In this document: positions 1-6,787 of the stretch, piece by piece
Position numbering within the stretch: the stretch's first letter is position 1
How the letters are laid out: each line of letters starts with the position of its first letter
Origin: DATELY01 sp040513115
GTDB taxonomy: Bacteria > Pseudomonadota > Gammaproteobacteria > Steroidobacterales > Steroidobacteraceae
Length of the DNA stretch: 11,367 bases
Direction: 5' to 3'
Assembly: GCA_040513115.1 (NCBI GenBank)
Contig: JBEVDW010000161.1
Span: forward strand, 1-11,367
Notes under the pieces: generated by a model
Told to the model about the DNA's origin: nothing
The model's database searches: none
Seen by the model: only the letters and a program-made list of their open reading frames with translations
Translations under genes and position numbers: made by a program

Positions 1-306
1 ATGAAGTTTTCCGTCGTGGCCACGAATGCGGTCGCTGCGCTCATCGGTTTCTTTCCTCGCTATTGTCGGAACAAAGACACAGTGGACTGGCGGGTGCTCT
101 GCCCGCACCGTGAAGTCTCTCAAGTGGGTGCGAAGTGCTGCGGATCAAGTCGAGATGTATTAGCGCATGTGTTTATGCTTTCGCTCAATGTGGGCCGTAA
201 ACGTCCGACGGATCGGCGCGCCATGAGTTATTCGGTACGCCGCCGGAAAGGCTTCAACACCACCGACACGCTGTCCACCGTCAACCTGGTGTTCGAGCTC
301 AAGTAG
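1..306 (+). CDS. Hypothetical 101-residue reading frame, possible 3' remnant of a gene
   Basis: I do not recognise this protein. The frame begins at the first base of the window and ends at TAG 304-306, so any longer upstream version cannot be seen. Codon use is uneven. Codons 37-54 have mostly A or T at the third position, unlike the rest of the window, while codons 80-101 end in G or C in 21 of 22 cases, as real genes here do. The last 17 residues (FNTTDTLSTVNLVFELK) alternate polar and hydrophobic residues, like the closing strand of an outer-membrane beta-barrel, but the chain ends in Lys rather than an aromatic residue. There is no signal peptide or known motif. It may be the decayed 3' end of a gene, or a chance frame. 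The ATG at position 1 should not be trusted as a start. Confidence 0.25.
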   Translation: MKFSVVATNAVAALIGFFPRYCRNKDTVDWRVLCPHREVSQVGAKCCGSSRDVLAHVFMLSLNVGRKRPTDRRAMSYSVRRRKGFNTTDTLSTVNLVFELK

Positions 307-404
307 CGCGGCACCCGCGCGGAACACTCGGATAAACCGCATACGTTGTCGGCGTAGGCGGGCTAGCATGGGCGACGGACCGCTGACCGATGCTTGGGTG
401 ATCC
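307..404 (+). other. Leader upstream of putA; no clear promoter
   Basis: About 100 bases separate the upstream frame from putA. Right at its left edge is a perfect 5-bp inverted repeat (306-310 with 316-320, GCGCG/CGCGC) without a following T-run, so it is not a convincing terminator. I find no well-spaced sigma-70 promoter and no strong Shine-Dalgarno sequence before the putA ATG. Transcription of putA may start here or farther left, but the sequence alone does not show where. Confidence 0.3.
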
Positions 405-3400
405 ATGGGTGCTGCAGTGGGCAAACCGGAGCTGCTTCCAGAGGCGAATGCAGGCGACGCAGCGTTCGCTGCCGCCGTCAATGCGCGCTACCTCGCTGCG
501 GAAGAACCGCTCGTGCGCGAGCTTGCGGACCTGGCACGCGAGCCCGAATGGCAGACCACTCGCGTCTCCAACCTGGCCCGCGACCTGGTCCTGAGCGTGC
601 GCGAGCACACACAGCGCGGGACTGGCGTCGAGGCGTTTCTCAAGCAATACGATCTGTCGTCGCAGGAAGGCGTGATCCTCATGTGTCTCGCGGAGGCGCT
701 GCTGCGCATTCCGGACGATGACACGGCAGACAAGCTCATCGCCGACAAGATCGTCTCGGGCGACTGGCGAGCTCATCTCGGCGCGGCTGATTCGCTGTTC
801 GTCAACGCATCGACCTGGGGACTGTTGCTGACCGGCCAGATCATGCGGCCCGCCGAGCTCGACATCCGTAATCCTGGTGCGTTCGTCACGAGGCTCGCCG
901 GCCGGTTGGGAGAGCCGCTGGTGCGCGCCGCGTTTCGTCAGGCGATGCGCATCATGGGTCATCAATTTGTGATGGGCCGAACGATCGCACAGGCGCTGGA
1001 CCGTGCGCGCACTCCGGAGCATCGCAACTATCGGCATTCGTTCGACATGCTCGGGGAAGCGGCTCTCACCGAGGCGGATGCGCGCCATTACTATGAGTCC
1101 TATCACGACGCCATTGCGGCCGTGGGCGCGGCGACAGCCACGGGAACATCAATCGCCGACGTCGCCAGCATTTCGGTCAAGTTGTCTGCCTTGCATCCGC
1201 GCTACGAATACTCGCAACGCGCTCGCGTCCTGACCGAGTTGTATCCGCGCCTGGAATCGTTGGCTCAGTTTGCGCGTCAGCAGCGCATCGCACTCACCAT
1301 CGACGCGGAAGAAGCGGATCGGCTTGAGCTGCAACTGGAGCTGCTGCAGCGGCTCTGTCATTCGCAAGCATTGGCGCAATGGGCGGGGCTCGGTCTTGCC
1401 GTGCAGGCGTATCAGAAGCGTGGACTCGATGTCGTGCGCTGGGTGATCGAGCTGGCGCGCCGCAGCGGTCAACGATTGAATGTGCGGCTCGTGAAGGGCG
1501 CGTATTGGGACACCGAAATCAAACGTGCCCAGGAGCGCGGCCTTGCGAACTATCCGGTGTTCACGCGCAAGGTGAACACCGATGTCTCATACCTCGCGTG
1601 CGCACGCTTGCTGCTCGCGGCGTCCGAGTCCATCTATCCGCAGTTCGCCACACACAACGCGCACACGGTTGCATGGATGGTGGATACGGCAGGAGAACTC
1701 GCAAGAACGCGCGGCAGCGTTCCTGCCTTCGAATTCCAGCGTTTGCACGGGATGGGGGAAGAGCTCTACGAAGAGGTCCTGCGGCGTTGGCCAAGCGTCG
1801 TGTGCCGCGTCTATGCGCCGGTTGGATCGCACGAACAGCTGCTGCCGTATCTCGTTCGCAGATTGCTCGAGAACGGTGCGAACACGTCGTTCGTGCATCG
1901 CATTCTCGATCCCGCTGTGTCGATCGGCAGCATCGTGGCGGATCCTGTCGCTCAGGTGGACGCATCTCGTCACATCGCAAATCAGCGCATTCCGTTACCG
2001 GCTGATCTGTTCGGGGAAGAGCGGCGCAATTCGCGCGGAGTGAATCTCACCGACAGCGCGGAGCTGCAGACCTTGGCGCGCGGTCTGACGGAGGCGACCC
2101 ATCAGCCTTGGCGCGCGCAACCGCTGATCGGCGGGCGCCAATGGGATGGCGAGCGTCGCGCCGTTCGCAACCCGGCACGTACGGAGGAGGTCGTTGGCAA
2201 CATCGTGCACGCCGATGCAGCCGCAGTCGATGCGGCGCTCGCAGAGGCGCACGCTGCGCAACCTGAGTGGGATGCAACGCCTGCCGAGCAGCGTGCCTCG
2301 ATTTTGCTGCGTGCCGCCGATCTCATCGAGACGCGCATGCCGCAGTTCATTGCCCGTTGCGTGCGTGAGGCTGGCAGAAGCATTCCGGACAGCATTGCGG
2401 AGGTGCGCGAAGCGGTCGACTTCCTGCGCTACTACGCACGCCGCGCAGTGGAGGACTTTGCGCATCCGAAAGCCTTGCGTGGTGTCACGGGTGAAAGCAA
2501 CGAGCTGAGTCTGCATGGACGCGGAGTGTTTGCATGCATCAGCCCCTGGAACTTTCCGCTCTCGATCTTCACGGGGCAGATAGGGGCGGCGCTCGCAGCG
2601 GGCAATAGCTTGCTCGCAAAGCCTGCGGAGCAAACGCCACTTATCGCAGCGCTGACGATCGCGACGTTGCACGAAGCCGGTGTCCCGACGAAGGTGTTGC
2701 ACTTCGTTCCAGGTGATGGCGCCGTCGTGGGCGCACGGGCCGTTGCCGATGCGCGAACTGCGGGTGTGGCATTCACCGGATCCACGGAAACGGCGCAATC
2801 GATCCACCGTGCACTGGCGCAACGTTCGGGGTCGATCGGCACGTTGATCGCAGAGACCGGTGGCCAAAACGCGATGATCGTCGACAGCTCGGCGCTGCCC
2901 GAACAGGTCGTACTCGACGTCGTGCAGTCCGCGTTCAACAGCGCGGGCCAGCGGTGCTCGGCGCTGCGCGCGTTGTTCGTGCAGGACGACATTGCGGATC
3001 GCGTGCTGGAGCTGCTCGCGGGCTACATGGATGAGCTGGTCGTGGGCGATCCGGGCCGATTGCAGACCGACGTGGGCCCTGTGATCGATGAAGCCGCGCG
3101 CCAATCACTGCTGGCACACGTGGCCAGCGCGAGTGCGCACAGCCGCTGGCAACATCAGGTGCGGCTCGGACCTGAGCATGAGTCCGGCCTGTTCTTCCCG
3201 CCCACGGCCATCGAGCTGCCGCGCTTCGATCTCCTGACGCGTGAGATTTTCGGACCCATCGCGCACATCATCCGCTTCGACGCCGATCGGCTGTCAGCAG
3301 TGGTCGATGCCATCAATACATCGGGCTACGGGCTCACGCTCGGCATTCACAGTCGCATCGATACGACGGTGCGCGAGATCGTCGCGCGCGCACGCGTCGG

Positions 3401-3593
3401 CAACATCTACGTGAATCGCAACATGATCGGCGCCGTGGTGGGTGTGCAGCCCTTCGGTGGCCGAGGGCTCTCAGGAACCGGGCCGAAAGCGGGCGGTCCC
3501 TACTACCTGCATCGCTTCGCGACGGAGCGAACGTTGACGATCAACACGGCGGCTGTGGGAGGCAATACCAGCCTGTTGGCGCTCGGTGACTGA
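405..3593 (+). CDS. putA: Bifunctional proline dehydrogenase / L-glutamate gamma-semialdehyde dehydrogenase (PutA), short form without DNA-binding domain
   Basis: PutA oxidises proline to glutamate in two steps, passing electrons from FAD to quinones and then reducing NAD+. The proline dehydrogenase barrel spans about residues 140-500. It has D300 in IDAEE, the RLVKGAYWD motif at 361-369, and Y470 with R485/R486 in VRRLLENG, all matching FAD- and proline-binding positions of E. coli PutA. The aldehyde dehydrogenase spans about 570-1035, with PWNFP 714-718, K739, FTGST 790-794, E817, catalytic C851 in SAGQRC and E947 in EIFGP. It ends with the conserved INTAAVGG tail at 1046-1053. At 1062 residues it lacks the ribbon-helix-helix repressor of the ~1320-residue enteric form and its large C-terminal extra domain, so it is a minimalist 'type A' PutA and should not repress its own gene. 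ATG 405 is the first start after an in-frame TGA at 399-401. The ribosome site is weak. sdaA follows after nine bases. Confidence 0.96.
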   Translation: MGAAVGKPELLPEANAGDAAFAAAVNARYLAAEEPLVRELADLAREPEWQTTRVSNLARDLVLSVREHTQRGTGVEAFLKQYDLSSQEGVILMCLAEALLRIPDDDTADKLIADKIVSGDWRAHLGAADSLFVNASTWGLLLTGQIMRPAELDIRNPGAFVTRLAGRLGEPLVRAAFRQAMRIMGHQFVMGRTIAQALDRARTPEHRNYRHSFDMLGEAALTEADARHYYESYHDAIAAVGAATATGTSIADVASISVKLSALHPRYEYSQRARVLTELYPRLESLAQFARQQRIALTIDAEEADRLELQLELLQRLCHSQALAQWAGLGLAVQAYQKRGLDVVRWVIELARRSGQRLNVRLVKGAYWDTEIKRAQERGLANYPVFTRKVNTDVSYLACARLLLAASESIYPQFATHNAHTVAWMVDTAGELARTRGSVPAFEFQRLHGMGEELYEEVLRRWPSVVCRVYAPVGSHEQLLPYLVRRLLENGANTSFVHRILDPAVSIGSIVADPVAQVDASRHIANQRIPLPADLFGEERRNSRGVNLTDSAELQTLARGLTEATHQPWRAQPLIGGRQWDGERRAVRNPARTEEVVGNIVHADAAAVDAALAEAHAAQPEWDATPAEQRASILLRAADLIETRMPQFIARCVREAGRSIPDSIAEVREAVDFLRYYARRAVEDFAHPKALRGVTGESNELSLHGRGVFACISPWNFPLSIFTGQIGAALAAGNSLLAKPAEQTPLIAALTIATLHEAGVPTKVLHFVPGDGAVVGARAVADARTAGVAFTGSTETAQSIHRALAQRSGSIGTLIAETGGQNAMIVDSSALPEQVVLDVVQSAFNSAGQRCSALRALFVQDDIADRVLELLAGYMDELVVGDPGRLQTDVGPVIDEAARQSLLAHVASASAHSRWQHQVRLGPEHESGLFFPPTAIELPRFDLLTREIFGPIAHIIRFDADRLSAVVDAINTSGYGLTLGIHSRIDTTVREIVARARVGNIYVNRNMIGAVVGVQPFGGRGLSGTGPKAGGPYYLHRFATERTLTINTAAVGGNTSLLALGD

Positions 3594-3602
3594 GTAGCGG
3601 CC

Positions 3603-4970
3603 ATGAACTTGAGCGTGTTCGACATCTTCAAGATCGGGATTGGACCGTCCAGCTCTCACACGGTCGGCCCGATGAATGCAGCGCGCGATTTCTTTGAACG
3701 TCTGCAGGTCGCGGCACTCCTCACGCGCACGGCGCAGATCGTCGTGCGGCTCTATGGCTCGCTGGCACTGACCGGCAAGGGCCATGGCACCGATCGGGCC
3801 ATCCTGCTCGGGCTCGAAGGTCACCGGCCGGATGCGATCGACCCGGATCGCATCGATGACCTCCTCGCAACGATCCGGCGCGAGCATCGCATCGTGCTCG
3901 GCGGGTCACATGCGATTGCCTTCGATGAACCGATGCAACTGTTGTTTCTGCGCGAGCAGGCGCTGCCGGAGCATTCCAACGGCATGCGGTTTACTGCCAT
4001 CGAGGCGAACGAGGCAGTGCTTTTGGAGGAAACGTATTTTTCGGTCGGTGGTGGCTTCATCGTGCGCGCAGGCGATGATGTGCACGGCGTTCAGACTGCG
4101 CGCCTCGCAGGTCCATTTCCGTTCGACACGGCGGCGGAGCTGCTTCAGTTGTGCGAGCGCGAGGGTCTCGAGATCTTCCAGCTCGTGCGTGCGAATGAGC
4201 GCACTTGGCGCAGCGATGCCGAGATCGATCAGGGTCTGGCTCGCATCTGGGAAGTGATGCAAGCCTGTGCACAGCGCGGCTTCATGGGACAGGGCTTGTT
4301 GCCCGGAGCTCTACGCGTACGGCGGCGAGCGCCGAAGCTGTATCGACAGCTCACGTCGCAGTCGCAGCCCGGGCCGATGGATGTGATGGATTGGGTCAAT
4401 GCGGTCGCATTGGCTGTCAACGAAGAGAATGCAGCGGGTGGCCGCGTGGTCACGGCGCCAACAAACGGAGCCGCAGGGATCATCCCTGCCGTGCTGCATT
4501 ACTACACGCGGTTTGAGACCGGAGCAGACGAGACCGGTGTGCAGCGCTTTCTTCTGACCGCCGGCGCCATCGGCATGCTGTACAAGCAACGCGCATCGTT
4601 GTCGGGCGCAGAGCTGGGCTGTCAAGGCGAAGTAGGTGTTGCCTGTTCGATGGCGGCCGCGGGATTGGCCGCCGCGCTCAACGCGACGCAAGAGCAGATC
4701 GAGAACGCCGCGGAGATCGGCATGGAACACAACCTCGGACTGACATGTGACCCCGTTGGCGGCCTCGTGCAAATTCCGTGTATCGAGCGCAATGCGATGG
4801 GCGCGGTGAAGGCGATCAACGCGGCACGCCTGGCGATGCGCGGCGATGGCTCGCACAAGGTGTCGTTGGATCAGGTCATCGCAACGATGCGTCAGACGGG
4901 GCGAGACATGCTGACGATCTACAAGGAGACGAGTCAGGGAGGATTGGCTGTGAACGTGCCGGAGTGCTGA
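3603..4970 (+). CDS. sdaA: Iron-sulfur L-serine ammonia-lyase, single-chain type
   Basis: This cytoplasmic enzyme converts L-serine to pyruvate and ammonia with a [4Fe-4S] cluster instead of PLP. The first residues, SVFDIFKIGIGPSSSHTVGP, are the hallmark of the beta domain. The catalytic alpha domain runs from about residue 255 to the end and includes the TAPTNGAAG motif at 284-292. Cluster cysteines are C340 (GCQGE), C382 (TCDPVGG) and C393 (IPCIERN). The protein ends in NVPEC, so C455 is the last residue. In the Legionella pneumophila enzyme the terminal cysteine folds back as the fourth cluster ligand until serine displaces it, and the spacing of all four cysteines here fits that design. 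At 455 residues it is the usual full length for single-chain enzymes. It starts nine bases after putA, most likely in the same transcript, although no strong Shine-Dalgarno sequence is visible. Its stop lies six bases from the stop of the opposing sixA. Confidence 0.96.
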   Translation: MNLSVFDIFKIGIGPSSSHTVGPMNAARDFFERLQVAALLTRTAQIVVRLYGSLALTGKGHGTDRAILLGLEGHRPDAIDPDRIDDLLATIRREHRIVLGGSHAIAFDEPMQLLFLREQALPEHSNGMRFTAIEANEAVLLEETYFSVGGGFIVRAGDDVHGVQTARLAGPFPFDTAAELLQLCEREGLEIFQLVRANERTWRSDAEIDQGLARIWEVMQACAQRGFMGQGLLPGALRVRRRAPKLYRQLTSQSQPGPMDVMDWVNAVALAVNEENAAGGRVVTAPTNGAAGIIPAVLHYYTRFETGADETGVQRFLLTAGAIGMLYKQRASLSGAELGCQGEVGVACSMAAAGLAAALNATQEQIENAAEIGMEHNLGLTCDPVGGLVQIPCIERNAMGAVKAINAARLAMRGDGSHKVSLDQVIATMRQTGRDMLTIYKETSQGGLAVNVPEC

Positions 4971-4976
4971 GGACAG

Positions 4977-5471
4977 TCAAATCTTCTGCGGATAGTCGAA
5001 CTCGATATTCACGCCCAGGCCCCATCCCAAATCGCGCCAGTGAGCAATATCGAATTCCATCCGGACGACGGCACACGTGGGCATGTTATCGATGCGACGC
5101 TCGCTCGAGAGCTGGTCGGCGCATTCGCTGATGCCGGGATTGTGACCGACGATGCACACGTAGTTTGCCGTGCCGCCGACGTCGCAGATCAGGGCGAGTA
5201 TTTCTTTGGGGGACGCGAGATACAGACGCTCGCGCTTCTGAATGGAGGAGGGCGGCAAGCTCAACGCGTGAGCGATGTGCTGTGCAGTGTCGAGTGCGCG
5301 TACGGCGGGGCTCGTCATGAACAAGTCGGGTCTGACGCCCTGCGCATGCAGCCACTGACCCATCTTCTTGGCATCGCGCGCCCCGCGCGCCTCCAATGCT
5401 CGGTCCCAGTCGGCCTGGCCCGCAAGTGGGGGGGCGGCCGTGCCGTGCCGAATCAGCGTGAGCTGCTTCAT
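4977..5471 (-). CDS. sixA: SixA-type phosphohistidine phosphatase
   Basis: This small (164-residue) cytoplasmic histidine phosphatase has the RHG motif at residues 8-10 with nucleophile H9. It also has an SPAVRALDTA segment with R58, and a second catalytic histidine H110 in VGHNPGI. SixA of E. coli removes phosphate from histidines of signalling proteins; later work points to the nitrogen-PTS protein NPr, with ArcB proposed earlier. The target here is unknown. There is no signal peptide or extra domain, and length fits the family. The ATG overlaps the stop of the Rieske gene as ATGA (5468-5471), so translation is probably coupled and sixA is the last gene of the suf operon. Its stop faces that of sdaA across six bases. 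Other small histidine phosphatases (phosphoglycerate-mutase-like, alpha-ribazole phosphatase) are less likely, given the early RHG and short length. Confidence 0.87.
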   Translation of the reverse strand: MKQLTLIRHGTAAPPLAGQADWDRALEARGARDAKKMGQWLHAQGVRPDLFMTSPAVRALDTAQHIAHALSLPPSSIQKRERLYLASPKEILALICDVGGTANYVCIVGHNPGISECADQLSSERRIDNMPTCAVVRMEFDIAHWRDLGWGLGVNIEFDYPQKI

Positions 5472-5776
5472 GCGCCACTCACTTCCACGATGCCGTTGTT
5501 GATGCGTGTGGCGTAGGTGCGAACAGCTTCGTATGCAGGCGGTGTCAGCGCAGCGCCGGTGCGCAAGCAGAAGCGAGCGCCATGACGTGGGCAGATCACG
5601 ACGTCATCTTCGACGACACCGCCCGCCAACCCACCACCATCGTGGGTGCACACATCTTCGACTGCGAAGAACTCACCGCCGACATTGAATACCGCGACGA
5701 AGCGGTCGTCGACTTCGACCTGCGCATAATCACCCGGTGCAATCGAGTCCGCCGGAGCGACCGCAACCCACATCAC
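5468..5776 (-). CDS. Small Rieske [2Fe-2S] ferredoxin
   Basis: This 102-residue soluble protein consists of a single Rieske domain. The cluster ligands are C43 and H45 in CTHDGG, and C62 and H65 in CPRHGARF. It resembles ferredoxin subunits of aromatic-ring dioxygenases (BphF/NirD-like), but no oxygenase gene is nearby. Its place between sufT and sixA in a suf operon suggests a role as electron donor during iron-sulfur assembly or sulfur reduction, or as a client protein; both are inference. It has no membrane anchor, unlike the Rieske protein of cytochrome bc1. An unusual cysteine, C70, follows the second ligand motif where I would expect Asp. The first codon is either GTG at 5776 or ATG at 5773; these overlap the sufT stop by four bases or one base. 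Its own stop overlaps the sixA start. Confidence 0.9.
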   Translation of the reverse strand: MMWVAVAPADSIAPGDYAQVEVDDRFVAVFNVGGEFFAVEDVCTHDGGGLAGGVVEDDVVICPRHGARFCLRTGAALTPPAYEAVRTYATRINNGIVEVSGA

Positions 5777-6324
5777 ATCATTCCGGTCTGCAAGCGCGCC
5801 GCCTCACTCATCATGGTCTGATTCCAGGGCGGGTCGAACACGAGCTCCACGTCGGCCTGCTTGATCGTGGGAATGATTTCCACTTTGTCGCGCACGTCCT
5901 GCACGAGCACATCGCCCATGCCGCAGCCGGGTGCCGTCAAGGTCATTTTGATGCGGACGATGCGTTCGCCATCCGCTTCGTGCTCGATCTCGCAGGAATA
6001 GACCAGGCCGAGATCGACGACGTTGATCGGAATCTCCGGGTCGTAGCAGGTCTTCATCTGCTCCCACACCAGTTCCTTGACGTCGTCGTCGGTCGCGTTC
6101 GGCGGCAACTCGGGAACCGTGACGGTTTCCTTGCCCAAGGCATCCGCATCCTTGCCGGCGATGCGGAAGAGGTTGCCTTCGACGTAGACGGTAAAGCTGC
6201 CACCCAGCGCCTGAGTGATGAAGCCAGTCTTACCTTCCTTCAGATTGACAGTCACGCCCGCTGGCACGATGACAGCGTCGACATCGCGCTGAATGGTGAC
6301 GGGCTCTTGTTCGTGGCGGTACAC
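5773..6324 (-). CDS. sufT: SufT, iron-sulfur cluster maturation factor (MIP18/DUF59 family)
   Basis: This 183-residue protein has two parts. Residues 1-70 form the N-terminal extension typical of the SufT subfamily, with a TQALGGSFTVYVEGNLFRI stretch. Residues 80-183 form the MIP18 (DUF59) domain, with DPEIPINVVDLGLVY at 95-109, the TAPGCGMGD motif carrying C134, and VFDPPWNQTMMS at 162-173. In Staphylococcus aureus, SufT helps mature iron-sulfur proteins when demand is high, and plant and animal relatives deliver clusters to clients. The start is GTG at 6322-6324, 14 bases after the sufU stop, with only a weak GAG-like ribosome site. The stop overlaps the start of the Rieske gene. This SufT fits the full-length form often annotated as 'putative Fe-S cluster assembly protein SufT'; the biochemical role is from relatives, not from this sequence. 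Confidence 0.92.
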   Translation of the reverse strand: MYRHEQEPVTIQRDVDAVIVPAGVTVNLKEGKTGFITQALGGSFTVYVEGNLFRIAGKDADALGKETVTVPELPPNATDDDVKELVWEQMKTCYDPEIPINVVDLGLVYSCEIEHEADGERIVRIKMTLTAPGCGMGDVLVQDVRDKVEIIPTIKQADVELVFDPPWNQTMMSEAARLQTGMM

Positions 6325-6338
6325 GGCGGATCTCGAAG

Positions 6339-6785
6339 TTATTCTGTAGTCGCGGGCTTATCCGCGTGGTGTAGTGCTGCGCGCAGCGTATGCCAGCACA
6401 AGCTCGCGCACTTCACGCGCGCGGGAAACTCACGCACGCCGGAGAGCGCGGCGAGCTTGCCCAAAGAGCCTGGATCGACCTTGGTGTCATGTTCCGTCAG
6501 GAGCGAATGCACTTGCTCGAACAGGTGCTCGAATTCGTTCAACGTCTTGCCGCGAACGGCTTCTGTCAGCAACGATGCCGAAGCAACCGATATCGCGCAG
6601 CCGGCACCTTCGAACTTCACATCCTGCAGGCGCTCGCCGTCGAGGTTCGCGTAGATCGCCAATCGATCGCCGCACAGCGGATTGTGGCCATCCGCATGCG
6701 CATCCGCGGGTTCGAGCTTGCCGAAGTTACGCGGGTGGCGGTTGTGGTCGACGATGACGTCGCGGTAGAGATCCTTGAGATCCAT
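6339..6785 (-). CDS. sufU: SufU, sulfur-transfer partner of SufS (IscU/NifU-like fold)
   Basis: SufU accepts persulfide sulfur from SufS and relays it to the SufBCD scaffold, replacing SufE. The 148-residue protein carries C38 and D40 in NPLCGD, C63 in GAGCAIS and C126 in VKCASL. These match the three cysteines and one aspartate that bind zinc in Bacillus subtilis SufU. The segment between the second and third cysteines contains the extra stretch typical of SufU compared with IscU, so I call SufU rather than IscU. An additional cysteine, C130, lies four residues after C126 (KCASLCWHTL), where I would expect a non-cysteine residue. ATG 6785 lies two bases after the sufS TAA, so the two proteins are made together; the ribosome site is weak. 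No sufE is seen in the window, which supports the SufU route. Confidence 0.93.
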   Translation of the reverse strand: MDLKDLYRDVIVDHNRHPRNFGKLEPADAHADGHNPLCGDRLAIYANLDGERLQDVKFEGAGCAISVASASLLTEAVRGKTLNEFEHLFEQVHSLLTEHDTKVDPGSLGKLAALSGVREFPARVKCASLCWHTLRAALHHADKPATTE

Positions 6786-6787
6786 GC

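Noticed and set aside
90..106. Inverted repeat GCGGG/CCCGC with a 7-base loop
   Set aside because: Only a 5-bp stem, no T-run after it, and it lies within a possible reading frame; not enough for a terminator.
150..180. AT-richer stretch that could contain a -10 promoter element (TGTATT or TATGCT)
   Set aside because: No acceptable -35 element at 16-18 bases upstream, and it is more than 200 bases from putA; too weak to call.
363..1106. 247-codon open frame on the minus strand over the putA start
   Set aside because: Its composition is that of an antisense shadow and it shows no motifs; PutA on the plus strand explains the coding signal.
1995..3104. 369-codon open frame on the minus strand inside putA
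   Set aside because: It lies entirely opposite a clear PutA with intact motifs. Its protein is rich in Arg, His and Cys with no recognisable domain, as expected of the antisense of GC-rich genes.
5737..6654. 305-codon open frame on the plus strand opposite sufT and sufU
   Set aside because: It is antisense to two well-supported genes, spans their junction, and shows no domain or start signal; strong codon bias on the minus strand explains it.
6339..6785. Reading this gene as iscU of an ISC operon
   Set aside because: It sits behind sufS and carries the SufU-type segment before the third cysteine, and no iscS, hscA, hscB or fdx genes are present.
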